The notes: generated by a model not told the origin, from the sequence alone. A DNA stretch of 64,000 nt from Gammaproteobacteria bacterium (GCA_030829955.1 JAURNY010000024.1:1-64000); one strand, 5' to 3'. Shown: positions 44,540-53,766, counted from the stretch's first letter. Numbers and translations: made by a program.

Positions 44540-46225
44540 TTATGTTTTTGAATAAGCCCAGATATATCCACCTGCTTTTGGCCTTATTCCCTTGCATACC
44601 ATGCTGATATTTGAGCCATTTATTTTCATTTTTCTTGAAGCGTCTGAAATGGAAATAAATGTCCTCAATATCTCACCCGACTCTGGGTCAATCATATCTA
44701 CTGCTTTCCTTTTTGCCTGTGTCGATTTCTCAATGCCGCATTTTGGGCAACCAGTTTTAACACTTCCACTTATTCCGCCAGTTCTTTTACCAATCGCCGC
44801 TTCGTAAACATTATCACACTCGGGACACTCCCACCATGTCTTATGATTCGATCCAGGTTGAAAATACTCAGGTAATAATGTTCCATTTTTTGTTGAGTGC
44901 CACTCCTTCGCAATTTCAGGATATAAGTATTTTAGAGATTTTGCTTTTAGGTCTGTTTTATACTGTAGTATTTCAGGTCTATCCCTTGCGATATTAATGT
45001 CTATGGGGCAGCCTAGCATCCATGTTTTTGAGTAATTGATTCGCTTAAGTAATTCGCCAAGCATTTTTTCTAAATTATGGGGCTCATATAGCCTTTCCGT
45101 ATTGAACATTTCATCAGCTATATTTGATGGAAATTCTGGCATTTTTTCTCTTAGCCTTATTAGCTTTATCCCATTCTCTTTACAAAGTTGATACTTACGC
45201 TCTTCTCTTTTTAGGGTGTTTTTCTTATGCCATGCCTCACCATCATATTCGATAGCTAATTTAAACCCTGGAATGTAAATATCCAACTCCATTCGCTCGA
45301 GAAATTCAGGCGAATAGCGACTTACGGCATCAGGATAAAGTTGTTTGATATAAAAAAAAGTGGCTTGCTCTGCAAATGATGTCTGTCTGCCCTCGTTGCA
45401 TTTAGGGCATTCTGTTCCATGAGCTCTATGTAGAAGTGATGCTTTATATTCATGATTATTCGGACAGCGCCACCATACTTTCTTACCACTGCCATAAGTA
45501 ACTTCTTCAGGTGTTAATGGCTTATTTTTCGTTGGATGCCATTCCTTAGCTAAATATGGATGGGTTGTTGTGAGATCGTTTTTTCCTGCAACGATTACTT
45601 TATTTGAGCATAAAGGACAGCCTCGACCTAGTGAAGTTCGATTACTAATTTTAGCTGACCAACTGTGTCCACATATAGAGCACAACCACCATACATATTT
45701 ATTGCTAGCTGGCATGAAATTACTGGGTAGTCGGTCTTTATTTTTTTCTTTATCCCACTCTTTTGATATGTCGGGAAAAACTAATTCAAGATTTTTCTTT
45801 TGAAGTCGTTTTGGTTTTTTGCATTGTTTACAACCACTATAGGTTTTAATGCTTTTAGTGCTTTCCGTTCCGCATATATGACAACGCCAGTTAGCTTCAT
45901 ATCCGGCATTTTTGGAGAACATTTTGGCAGTTAATCTGCCATTTTTGTCTGGAGACCAATCTTTCGCAATATTAGGGTGTGTCTTGAAAATGCTTTCTTT
46001 AATATTGAAATTTAACCGTTGTCGCGAAGAACACTTACGACAACCGCTTTTGTTTATTGCACGATGATAGATCGCAGTTATCCACTTATAGCCGCAAAGA
46101 TAGCAAATCCAAGCAGCTTTTTTGTTACTTCCGACTAGAAGTTCAGCAGGATTTAGATCTTGATTGTCATCATAATCCCACTCTTTCATCAATTCGGATT
46201 CGTTGACCAAAAACTGCTTAGTCAT
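44540..46225 (-). CDS. Treble-clef repeat protein with embedded PD-(D/E)XK nuclease and NUMOD1-like tail
   Basis: 561 residues. Five zinc-ribbon repeats of the kind EWhptKNg-ltP-hh-GSnkkhWWpCphC-hpW-GCPpC lie at about 10-65, 83-135, 149-206, 222-277 and 434-497. Between repeats 4 and 5 a Vsr/DUF559-like nuclease core (285-365) carries ELDIY (Asp315), AIEYDGEAWH (Glu326, Asp328) and GIKLIRLRE. The end (508-557: SGEILRTFISISDASRKM) fits NUMOD1, a DNA-binding module of homing endonucleases. It likely cuts DNA. It converges with the HNH gene. Confidence 0.8.
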   Translation of the reverse strand: MTKQFLVNESELMKEWDYDDNQDLNPAELLVGSNKKAAWICYLCGYKWITAIYHRAINKSGCRKCSSRQRLNFNIKESIFKTHPNIAKDWSPDKNGRLTAKMFSKNAGYEANWRCHICGTESTKSIKTYSGCKQCKKPKRLQKKNLELVFPDISKEWDKEKNKDRLPSNFMPASNKYVWWLCSICGHSWSAKISNRTSLGRGCPLCSNKVIVAGKNDLTTTHPYLAKEWHPTKNKPLTPEEVTYGSGKKVWWRCPNNHEYKASLLHRAHGTECPKCNEGRQTSFAEQATFFYIKQLYPDAVSRYSPEFLERMELDIYIPGFKLAIEYDGEAWHKKNTLKREERKYQLCKENGIKLIRLREKMPEFPSNIADEMFNTERLYEPHNLEKMLGELLKRINYSKTWMLGCPIDINIARDRPEILQYKTDLKAKSLKYLYPEIAKEWHSTKNGTLLPEYFQPGSNHKTWWECPECDNVYEAAIGKRTGGISGSVKTGCPKCGIEKSTQAKRKAVDMIDPESGEILRTFISISDASRKMKINGSNISMVCKGIRPKAGGYIWAYSKT

Positions 46226-46547
46226 CGCAATTTAAGTGCTCTTTCAAACTCGAAGTTGTTTATAAAAATCATTCATAAGGGTGCGGACAAATTAACTTTC
46301 AAAGCTAGGTTTCTATATAAAACAAAAGTAGGTCATTCGATCCTTCAAAACATTAGAGCAACAAAAGTATAAATGTAATATTAAGTAAATCTACGTAAGA
46401 AGTGGTATATGCTACCGATATTGCGCAAGCAATTGTTAAAAATGTCTAATATAAAAAAAGCAGAAATTAAATTTTCCACAAAATTTAGAATTAAATAAAA
46501 AGGTAATAGCAAGGTTGCGGTAAGGTGTGTAGCAATTAAAACTAGAG
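46226..46547. other. AT-rich region with one copy of a 36-bp direct repeat
   Basis: No gene recognised. The first copy of the exact 36-bp repeat lies at 46480-46515. Confidence 0.4.
46480..46515. repeat. 36-bp exact direct repeat, copy 1
   Basis: Starts AAAATTTAGAATTAAATAA and ends AATAGCAAGGT. It is identical to 47135-47170, where it covers the last codons and stop of the gene 46811-47143. Confidence 0.85.
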
Positions 46548-46766
46548 TTATTCATCTGTTACATTAGCTGGTTTTGTCCTGTATGCCCATTTGAATATCC
46601 AACGAGTAGCCAGAATAAAAATAACTAAACCTACAAGAAAGCCTACTGCGTGAGCGCCATCATTACCGCCTAACACATCTGTTATTGACATGCCGATAAA
46701 AACACCTAGAAAGCCACCACCGAAAAGTGCGGCTATGCCAACGATTAATTTTACTAATGGTTCCAT
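46548..46766 (-). CDS. Small membrane protein between the direct repeats
   Basis: 72 residues with two transmembrane helices (about 5-28 and 40-62) rich in Gly, ending with a short charged tail. No family recognised. It lies between the 36-bp repeats with the divergent gene 46811-47143. Confidence 0.5.
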   Translation of the reverse strand: MEPLVKLIVGIAALFGGGFLGVFIGMSITDVLGGNDGAHAVGFLVGLVIFILATRWIFKWAYRTKPANVTDE

Positions 46767-46810
46767 TAATTCTAGAAAGATGTGAATATTTAACTTATTA
46801 ATATAACAGT

Positions 46811-47143
46811 ATGGATCACAAAGTTCACACCAATATGTTTATACTACTTGATATAGATAAAAACTTAGGCAAATCGCCTTATAAATCCTACGAAATTACT
46901 ACTGATCTTGATGAAGTAGCTAGGTTTGAACTTATTAGATGGGATGGATTAAAGGATTATGGACAAGCAAATAGCTATGAAAACTTGAATGATGCTGGCT
47001 CTAGTATGTTATCTCAAACCCCGACTGGATTAAATGTCATGTGTTTATGGCGATCTAAATCAATTACTAAGGTTTTAGATAGTCTATTGATGACTTGTAA
47101 TGATAGAGAGGCTGATCTTCTATATACATACCATAAAATTTAG
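46811..47143 (+). CDS. Orphan protein, 110 residues, with a decayed paralogue at 40.1 kb
   Basis: No signal or membrane segment. It is acidic, with segments NMFILLDIDKNLGKSPYK and LNVMCLWRSKSITKVL. The second ATG at 46832 (NMF) may be the true start. A broken copy of its 3' half lies at 40099-40208, so the family has been mobile or duplicated in this genome. Function unknown. The 36-bp repeat overlaps its stop codon. Confidence 0.5.
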   Translation: MDHKVHTNMFILLDIDKNLGKSPYKSYEITTDLDEVARFELIRWDGLKDYGQANSYENLNDAGSSMLSQTPTGLNVMCLWRSKSITKVLDSLLMTCNDREADLLYTYHKI

Positions 47144-47170
47144 AATTAAATAAAAAGGTAATAGCAAGGT
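47135..47170. repeat. 36-bp exact direct repeat, copy 2
   Basis: Identical to 46480-46515, 655 bp away. The two copies bracket a divergent small-gene pair. Confidence 0.85.
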
Positions 47171-47286
47171 AATGGCAAGTAACACCAAGATAACAACAAT
47201 GTTGTATTTCCGATAAAGAATACTTTTTAGTAATTTAACTCTTTTATTTGCTTCATTTGATCGTTTTAGTTGGTAAGATGTTTAAC

Positions 47287-47550
47287 ATGAAAAAACTAAC
47301 CTTCACCCTATTACTGTTTCTGTCTTTGCCTGCTGTAGAGGCGGAAGAAAGCGGCGCGAAAAATGGCTGCGTGCAAGCCAAAGCCGATTTTGAGCTATTG
47401 ATGGACGACTTTTTTATAATAAGCGAATTCCACGACAAACTTATACAAATAGCAAAAAAGGGAGACTCTTCAGAAATGAAATCGATTGACGACTACGAGG
47501 AGCATATGAACTACCAGAAGCAAGAGGCCGCCACTCTCTCCGCCATTTAA
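47287..47550 (+). CDS. Small secreted orphan protein
   Basis: 87 residues from the ATG at 47287; the signal peptide ends near AVEAEE. The mature part is acidic and helical with a single Cys. No family recognised. An upstream ATG at 47278 is also possible. Confidence 0.5.
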   Translation: MKKLTFTLLLFLSLPAVEAEESGAKNGCVQAKADFELLMDDFFIISEFHDKLIQIAKKGDSSEMKSIDDYEEHMNYQKQEAATLSAI

Positions 47551-47779
47551 AATACTTAACTTATTGTTAATAAAAGATAAATGTAAATTTAATTTGCATA
47601 GATCTTATTTACGATCTTACTATATTTCAATCTATACCTTCTCGATATTTCTTCCGACTTTTGGATACAAACGAATAACAAATCATTACTACAAATTGCT
47701 TCTCAACTATTAACAACATAAATATTTTTACATGCAAATCAATTAATATTTACGTTAATTGTCACTATAGAGATTTGTA

Positions 47780-48319
47780 ATGAAGAAATTTATAGAGCGC
47801 AATATAGAAGAGCAAGAACGAGAAGTGCAATATCAAATATATTTGATCAATGAAGGTGGAATAACTGATGAAATTGATGGTCCTAGCTGTGCAAGGTTAT
47901 TATGCAGGTGGTCTGCCTCATTACTTGAAGAGCAGAAGCCTTTCCCCCCTTCGTTGTCGAAATGGTTGTCGAGTGGATTAATTTCTGCAATTAAAGAAGA
48001 CCCAGAACCCTTAGAAAAAAGTCTAGGATTGAAACGAAAAAAAGGAGCAAAGAAACAGCGAGATAAACATTTAGAAATTAAAATCGCTATTGCAAAAATA
48101 GTAATCAAAGAAAATATTAGCAAGGAAGCCGCAATGCAACTACTCGCAGATCACATGAGGTCTTTTCCTGAAGAGGAAGAACCATTTTCTTATTTTTCTA
48201 TGGAAGATTTAGTTGACCATCCAGATAGACCGTTGACCTACGATGGCATCAAGAAAATTGTTTATAACAAAGAAGATATTGATGTAGACCTAATCATTAA
48301 GGATCTAAAACCTGTGTAA
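47780..48319 (+). CDS. Orphan protein of the element, 179 residues
   Basis: Soluble, with a basic middle section (LGLKRKKGAKKQRDKH) between acidic ends. A helix with CARLLCRWSASLLEEQ lies near 37-52. It precedes the AlpA-like gene, in the early-gene region of the element; a DNA-binding or accessory role is possible but not shown. Confidence 0.55.
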   Translation: MKKFIERNIEEQEREVQYQIYLINEGGITDEIDGPSCARLLCRWSASLLEEQKPFPPSLSKWLSSGLISAIKEDPEPLEKSLGLKRKKGAKKQRDKHLEIKIAIAKIVIKENISKEAAMQLLADHMRSFPEEEEPFSYFSMEDLVDHPDRPLTYDGIKKIVYNKEDIDVDLIIKDLKPV

Positions 48320-48406
48320 ATAAATAGGCATATTTATCGGTACAGACAGAATTCTGAATTAGTAGAAAATTTGTTTTTTCGCACTAATGCAGAGGAGTAC
48401 ATAGAT

Positions 48407-48607
48407 ATGTCTAACAATATACTACGTTTCTATCAGGTTATAGAGCGTACCGGATTAAGCCGGAGCACGCTATATAACAGGATGAACCCTAATAATAAGA
48501 GTTATGACCCCTCATTTCCTAAACCTAGGCCATTAGGTCCGCGTTTGGTTGGATGGTCTTCAAACGAAATCGAACAATGGATCGAGCAAACTCTTAAACC
48601 TGAATAA
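48407..48607 (+). CDS. AlpA-like excisionase/transcription regulator
   Basis: 66 residues from the ATG at 48407 (AGAGGAG ribosome site). The HTH pattern is FYQVIERTGLSRSTLYNRM, followed by FPKPRPLGPRLVGW and EIEQWIEQ, the AlpA/Cox signature. Such proteins activate integrase genes or act as excision factors of P4-like elements. It supports the mobile nature of the region. Confidence 0.83.
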   Translation: MSNNILRFYQVIERTGLSRSTLYNRMNPNNKSYDPSFPKPRPLGPRLVGWSSNEIEQWIEQTLKPE

Positions 48608-48640
48608 TACCACTATAAAGAATAACCGAAAGGTGGTATT
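48606..48640. repeat. Inverted repeat just after the AlpA-like gene
   Basis: AATACCAC and GTGGTATT are perfect 8-bp arms 19 bp apart and start at the stop codon. It may be an operator or weak terminator. Confidence 0.4.
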
Positions 48641-48717
48641 TGGTGTTCACTTAGTATTATTGAATTACTATTTTCAACTTTCGCTATTCATAGTGGTTCC
48701 GTATAAGGAGCAACATT

Positions 48718-49302
48718 ATGAAATATAGTCAAAAAATTTCTGATCTTGTAAGTGAAGAACTACTTTATGAAATTAGAAGAAGTATAAAACAATTAAAAAC
48801 AGATCCATTGAGTCCAATGGTTTTGTCAGCAGATGAAGGGGTAGCTATTTTTGCTTATGGCGGCAATCAGTATTGCAAATTTCCTTTCGCAAATTGCGTC
48901 AAAATACCCAATCCATTAACAGTCTTTGAGGCAAAGCATAAGTATACATTTTGGAAAGAATGGGAGTGGGAAAGAACGTGGAATAATTATTTTGAGAAAA
49001 AAAACCTTCAAATTGAAAGTGGTATAAATGTTGATGATATCAATGATATTGATGTTAAAGATGAATTCATAAACTTTACGTTTGAAGAACTTATTGGTGA
49101 GGGAATAAATGAAACTATAAGAGAAAGAATCTCTACATTTTGGGTTGCCGAGCAGTTTAAAACAGGAATCTCATTTGAAGAGCAAGTAAGAGTTAATCTT
49201 GGGCATACTGTGATTGGGCACTTTGCAATTATAGATATTCATAATAGGTATCATTTGTTTAGTAATGAAATTGGACACAGGATGCATTATGAAGATGAAT
49301 AA
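48718..49302 (+). CDS. Orphan protein upstream of the primase
   Basis: 194 residues, soluble, with a Trp-rich segment FWKEWEWERTWNNYF near 78-92. No known domain. It starts after an AAGGAG ribosome site and its 3' end overlaps the primase start by about 14 bp, so the two are coupled and it may assist replication. Confidence 0.6.
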   Translation: MKYSQKISDLVSEELLYEIRRSIKQLKTDPLSPMVLSADEGVAIFAYGGNQYCKFPFANCVKIPNPLTVFEAKHKYTFWKEWEWERTWNNYFEKKNLQIESGINVDDINDIDVKDEFINFTFEELIGEGINETIRERISTFWVAEQFKTGISFEEQVRVNLGHTVIGHFAIIDIHNRYHLFSNEIGHRMHYEDE

Positions 49303-51763
49303 AGATTATATATCTTCTGCATTAATGCCGTTGCTGTCTTATAATCAATTTATTCTTTATAAGTTAGTACCGTCAAAAACACATGAAGGAAAGTTTGATA
49401 AGTTACCTGTCAATCCTACTACATTGGCTGTATCAACAGCGCATGATAGAGGGGCATGGTTAAGTTATGATGAATGTAAAGCAACGTTAACAAGACTTGA
49501 TGATAGTTATGGTGTTGCTTTTGTATTTAGTCATGATGATCCTTTCTTCTTTTTAGATATAGATAACTGCTTACAGGATGATGGTAGCTGGAACGCTATC
49601 GCTACTGAGTTGTGTAGTCGATTACCTGAAGCAGCAAAAGAAATTTCACAGTCAGGTAGAGGGCTTCACATCTTTGGTGTTACTTCACCTGTTCATCATG
49701 GTTGCAAGAATAAAGATCTTGGCATTGAACTCTATACATCAGACAGGTTTGTTGCATTAACTGATGTTAACACTATGGGTAATGCTGCTGTTGATTGTAC
49801 TGCACAACTGCAAAGTATTATTGATGACCACTTCACTAAGTCTGAACAAAACTTAATTGGTTGGCGTGATACACCAGTACCTGAAGCTAATCCAATTGAA
49901 AGTGATGATGCACTAATTGAAAAAGCATTGAACTCTAAGTCTGCTGCTGGTGTGTTTGGTAACAAAGCAACGTTCAGAGATTTATGGTTTAACGATGAAG
50001 CGAAGTTAGCTCAATGTTATGCGTCCTTTAAACCTGAAGACCCTTATGATCGTTCCAGTGCTGATGCAGCGTTAGCACAAATGTTAGCGTTCTGGACGGG
50101 TAAGAATCACAATCGCATGTGGAATTTAATGTGGCAATCTCAATTAGTCCGGGACAAGTGGCATCCTGATAATCATAAGAACTATTTAACTAACACTATC
50201 ATGAACGCTGTTGGTAATCAGGTTAACGTTTATGGTAAGAATCAGTTTGATAATAAAAGTTGTTATAAAGATATTAAAAGTCAGATGGATCAGATGGGGG
50301 ATCGCCTTACGCCTGAAGAGACTATTACAATATGTAAGCTTACCGCAAATGCATCTAATCTGCTTACACCAGAAAAAGAAGATATCATTGATCAACTAAA
50401 AAAACGTTCGTCTTTAAGTTCAAAAAAAGATATCAGGCAATCGATACAAGAGCAAAGTCATGAAGAAGTTTCAAGTAATAGTCATCCTGAGATTGCAAGA
50501 ACTGTTATAGAACTACTGGGAGAAGGAAATGTAATTTTTAGTGCAAGCACATTCTGGGTATGGAATGGAGGCGTATGGGTAAAAGTAGATGACAGAACAA
50601 TTCGTAAGATAATACAGAAAGTATGCATGGATAAATTATATGGTAATTATACTGACTCAACTGTAAACAGCACTCTAAGTATAATAAAAACAGAATTACA
50701 TAACCCTGATCATAAGTTTAATGACAACACAGATACTAATATTATTAATACACTCAATGGCGAATTACATTTTTTAGAAGGGCAGTGGGTATTAAAGTCT
50801 CATTTTCGTGAAAATTATTTCACAACACAAATACCCGTTAACTATGAACCTGCTGCTACTGCTCCCAGATTCATTCAATTTTTAAATGAAATATTTGCAG
50901 GTGATTCTGATGGCTCAGATAAAGTCAAAGTATTACTGCAGATGATTGGCTACACTATGCTACCTACCTGTCAGTATGAAAAATTCATAATGTTGATTGG
51001 AAATGGAGCTAATGGCAAGTCTGTTCTATTAGCTTTAGTTGAAGCATTAATTGGTAAAAATAATGTTTGTGCGGTATTACCTTCACAGTTTGATAATAAA
51101 TTTCAACGGGCACACTTGCATGGAAAAGCAGCTAACATTGTTACTGAAATTCGTGAAGGTGAAATAATTGCAGACGCTCAGTTAAAGGCAATTGTGTCAG
51201 GTGAGTTAACAACTGCGGAATATAAAAACAAAGATCCTTTTGACTTTCATCCAATTGTAACATGTTGGTTTGGAACTAATCATATGCCTCACACTCGTGA
51301 TTTTTCTGGTGCATTTTTCAGACGGTCTATTGTATTAGAATTAAATAATTCTTTTGAAGGTGCTAAGCGTGACACTAAACTTATTAAAAAACTCATTCAA
51401 GAACTGCCAGGTATATTAAATATGGTACTCATAGAATTATCTGCCGCAATTTTGAATGATGGAATATCTACATCTGAGAGTATTGATGAGGCTAAACGTC
51501 AATGGCGATATGAAGCAGATCAGGTCGTTCAGTTTGTTGATGAAAAGTGTACTCCAGATCAAAATAGTAGAGTTGATTTTTCAAGCATCTACTTTGAGTA
51601 TCAATCATGGGCAAAGCAATCTGGAATCAACCGTGTGCTGAGTAAGAAAAGTTTTGGTAATCGTCTAACTAAAATGGGGTATGTGGCAGGTAAAGGTACA
51701 GGTGGTATTCGTCAACGTTTTGGGTTATCGATGACTAGTATATCTTACCCTCAAATATATTAG
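49289..51763 (+). CDS. PrimPol-like/D5 SF3 primase-helicase of the element
   Basis: 824 residues from the ATG at 49289 inside the end of the preceding gene. The N-terminal part (about 20-190) has primase-polymerase features: FFFLDIDNCL and the SGRGLHIFG motif. The C-terminal part (about 480-760) is an SF3 helicase: Walker A IGNGANGKS near 570, then the D5-type NIVTEIREGE and WFGTNHMPHT with FRRS. The layout resembles NrS-1-type phage polymerases and P4-like satellite replicases. It should start and drive replication of the element from a nearby origin. Confidence 0.88.
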   Translation: MKMNKDYISSALMPLLSYNQFILYKLVPSKTHEGKFDKLPVNPTTLAVSTAHDRGAWLSYDECKATLTRLDDSYGVAFVFSHDDPFFFLDIDNCLQDDGSWNAIATELCSRLPEAAKEISQSGRGLHIFGVTSPVHHGCKNKDLGIELYTSDRFVALTDVNTMGNAAVDCTAQLQSIIDDHFTKSEQNLIGWRDTPVPEANPIESDDALIEKALNSKSAAGVFGNKATFRDLWFNDEAKLAQCYASFKPEDPYDRSSADAALAQMLAFWTGKNHNRMWNLMWQSQLVRDKWHPDNHKNYLTNTIMNAVGNQVNVYGKNQFDNKSCYKDIKSQMDQMGDRLTPEETITICKLTANASNLLTPEKEDIIDQLKKRSSLSSKKDIRQSIQEQSHEEVSSNSHPEIARTVIELLGEGNVIFSASTFWVWNGGVWVKVDDRTIRKIIQKVCMDKLYGNYTDSTVNSTLSIIKTELHNPDHKFNDNTDTNIINTLNGELHFLEGQWVLKSHFRENYFTTQIPVNYEPAATAPRFIQFLNEIFAGDSDGSDKVKVLLQMIGYTMLPTCQYEKFIMLIGNGANGKSVLLALVEALIGKNNVCAVLPSQFDNKFQRAHLHGKAANIVTEIREGEIIADAQLKAIVSGELTTAEYKNKDPFDFHPIVTCWFGTNHMPHTRDFSGAFFRRSIVLELNNSFEGAKRDTKLIKKLIQELPGILNMVLIELSAAILNDGISTSESIDEAKRQWRYEADQVVQFVDEKCTPDQNSRVDFSSIYFEYQSWAKQSGINRVLSKKSFGNRLTKMGYVAGKGTGGIRQRFGLSMTSISYPQIY

Positions 51764-51874
51764 TGGCTAAAGTGGCTCATGTTTTCACATCTTTTATATT
51801 TAAATGCTTTGTTATTTGTAAAGTATAAATGTTTATAGGCAGTCAATAAAAAATAACAGCCACTTTAGCCACTA
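51761..51874. repeat. Perfect 17-bp inverted repeat after the primase, candidate replication origin
   Basis: TAGTGGCTAAAGTGGCT (51761-51777, including the primase stop codon) and its exact reverse complement (51858-51874) flank an AT-rich 80-bp spacer. Each arm contains AGTGGCT twice, giving four iteron-like boxes. Position after an SF3 replicase gene is where satellite and plasmid origins are often found. Confidence 0.6.
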
Positions 51875-51939
51875 ACAATATAGTTACTGTGAAAATTAGA
51901 TAATTTAGCTAACAATTTAGGTAGTATGAAATAATTTCG

Positions 51940-52479
51940 ATGAAAACATATACAAATAAACAAATGACTGTTGAAGGGTCAATTAAACTTGATATACGTA
52001 AACTAGATAAAGAGTGTTTTATTAATGATGGATGGATCAGTCACTGTAAATTAAGTAATGGGGAATATATTGAATTAAAAGCTATAACTGATGGCATTCT
52101 ATCTCTGAGTAATAACCAAGTTATCCCGTTAAATAAGATTAATTGCAACTATGGTGGTTATAGGTATCGGTTCAAATGTCCAAAGTGTGATAAAAATTAT
52201 GAAATTTTATATTTTACAAATAATATATATTTGTGCCGACAATGCCACAAACTACCTTACTCATGTCAATTAGAAAGTAAAATAGACCAAATAATTCGTA
52301 AAATACGAAAAATTAGGGAAAGATTAGAAGTATCAGGGAATCTTTCAGAACCAATACTTTTAAAACCAAAAAATATGCACTGGAAAACATTTATACAACT
52401 AAGAGAAAAGGAAATGATACTTAGTCAGCAATATTGCCAAGAAACAATGAAATATCTGAAGTTAGACTTAGATTTTTAG
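51940..52479 (+). CDS. Zinc-ribbon protein of mobile elements
   Basis: 179 residues. A zinc ribbon FKCPKCDKNYEILYFTNN with CRQCHKLPYSCQ lies near 85-110, followed by a helical part with KPKNMHWKTF. Similar GG-x-R-x-F-CP-x-C proteins occur in many bacterial islands without assigned function. Nucleic-acid binding is likely. Confidence 0.65.
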   Translation: MKTYTNKQMTVEGSIKLDIRKLDKECFINDGWISHCKLSNGEYIELKAITDGILSLSNNQVIPLNKINCNYGGYRYRFKCPKCDKNYEILYFTNNIYLCRQCHKLPYSCQLESKIDQIIRKIRKIRERLEVSGNLSEPILLKPKNMHWKTFIQLREKEMILSQQYCQETMKYLKLDLDF

Positions 52480-52507
52480 CCGTTCTTATTACTTACTGGC
52501 TTCTAAA

Positions 52508-52654
52508 TTAATTTCTGTCGCGTTTACTATATACATCATGAACAATATAGACAGCTATCGCAAATATTGTTAACCCCACCTGATACCAATTAATAGTCTC
52601 GAAATGAAGAAAAAAAAGTAAAACTATTCCTAATAGTATTATTGCATGTGACAT
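52508..52654 (-). CDS. Possible 48-residue membrane protein
   Basis: From the ATG at 52654, the product MSHAIILLGIVLLFFLHF... has two hydrophobic helices split by ETINWYQVG and ends YSKRDRN. The ribosome site (TGGAATAA) is weak. Tentative. Confidence 0.4.
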   Translation of the reverse strand: MSHAIILLGIVLLFFLHFETINWYQVGLTIFAIAVYIVHDVYSKRDRN

Positions 52655-52690
52655 AGATTATTTATTCCATATCTTTCTCTAAGATATAAT

Positions 52691-52939
52691 TTATAAAACA
52701 CCATTCACTAACCCTATAATGGCGAATATTAATAATACGAAACCACCAATTTTAAATTTAGATTTTTTGAAGTAATAACCACATGCTAATACCCATGTAC
52801 CCCAAAGAATCAAACCAACTTCAAGACCAGGATCAGGACCATAATCAGCTTTGGCTAGCATAAAAGTTATTGCCGCTGTAACTAAAAAAGCAGGGATAAG
52901 AAATGCTACGACAATTAACATTTTCTTAAATTTATCCAT
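52691..52939 (-). CDS. Small membrane protein, three helices
   Basis: 82 residues from the ATG at 52939 (MDKFKKMLIVVAF). Helices at about 6-28, 40-55 and 64-80 with a KADYGPDPGLEVG loop. No family recognised. Probably transcribed with 52508-52654. Confidence 0.5.
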   Translation of the reverse strand: MDKFKKMLIVVAFLIPAFLVTAAITFMLAKADYGPDPGLEVGLILWGTWVLACGYYFKKSKFKIGGFVLLIFAIIGLVNGVL

Positions 52940-53017
52940 ATGAATATCCCTCAAAATATTAGAAAATGATACTTATAGGCCGTGGTTATAAAGCAAGTAT
53001 AGCCATATTGTGGATTG

Positions 53018-53257
53018 ATGCAAAAAGATCCACGGTTACTGAAAATTGGTAGGCAGATACGCAAGCTTAGAGAGAGGGCTGGGTATAGTCAGGAAGCATT
53101 TGCGACTGAAGCTGGGTTAGACAGGGCTTATTATGGTGGAGTAGAGAGAGGAGAACGTAACATATCCTCACTAAATTTAATTTTAATTGCTGCTACTTTA
53201 AAAGTAGAAGTAGGTGAATTATTTCCTGCTATAAAAATATTAAAGAAAGCTAAATAA
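53018..53257 (+). CDS. XRE-family transcriptional regulator
   Basis: 79 residues, a single HTH_XRE domain: IGRQIRKLRERAGYSQEAFATEAGLDRAYYGGVERGERNISS written as two helices, then LNLILIAATLKVEVGELF. The AYYGGVERGERN form is like controller proteins of restriction systems and element regulators. I use the ATG at 53018. No restriction genes are adjacent. Confidence 0.83.
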   Translation: MQKDPRLLKIGRQIRKLRERAGYSQEAFATEAGLDRAYYGGVERGERNISSLNLILIAATLKVEVGELFPAIKILKKAK

Positions 53258-53454
53258 TCGCTGGGATATTAATAAGGGGTAATAATAAAATAAGATAATT
53301 TTTCATCAGTTAATTATCAGCAGTTAACCCTAAATATTCGACTGACGTTATAGCAACATTTGATCGTTCTATGCCCGTATGTGGCTACTTAAGAAAAGAC
53401 ACTGATTTGTATAAAAAGCTTGAAATACAAAAACATATCAGTCATATTTAAGCA

Positions 53455-53766
53455 ATGCAAATTCGAATGGCAAAAATATTATTGGTGTTGATGACCCTCT
53501 CAGGGATCATCATGCCGATACACGCCTACGCTCATGAGTTGGCAGAAACAGCTGAAGGTCATTCTTTAGAGATGGATGTTCAACATGAATCTAAGAGTGA
53601 CGTGGACTCCTGTGACCATTGCTGTCATTTTTCTTGTCACTGTTTGGGTCTCGTGCAAAAAATTTCTTTTGCTGCTAATCATCGAATCAATGAAGTTCTG
53701 AAATTTCAGGAACAAGACTATCTTTCCATTAAAGGGCCTCCGCCTTACCAACCTCCTATAGCTTAA
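53455..53766 (+). CDS. Small Cys/His-rich exported protein before czcCBA (CzcI-like)
   Basis: 103 residues: signal peptide to about HAYA, then His-rich and Cys-rich sequence CDHCCHFSCHCLGL near 58-71 and a Pro-rich C-terminal PPPYQPPIA. Proteins of this form precede czcCBA operons and probably bind metal in the periplasm. The next gene, czcC, starts 93 bp on. Confidence 0.65.
   Translation: MQIRMAKILLVLMTLSGIIMPIHAYAHELAETAEGHSLEMDVQHESKSDVDSCDHCCHFSCHCLGLVQKISFAANHRINEVLKFQEQDYLSIKGPPPYQPPIA

Noticed and set aside
46226-47780. Integron-like attC sites between the small orphan genes
   Set aside because: The 36-bp repeats lack attC inverted symmetry and the GTTRRRY core.
53340-53454. Short frame ending HISHI before the Cys-rich gene, possibly a gene remnant
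   Set aside because: Only about 26 codons from the first ATG, no ribosome site and no recognisable similarity.
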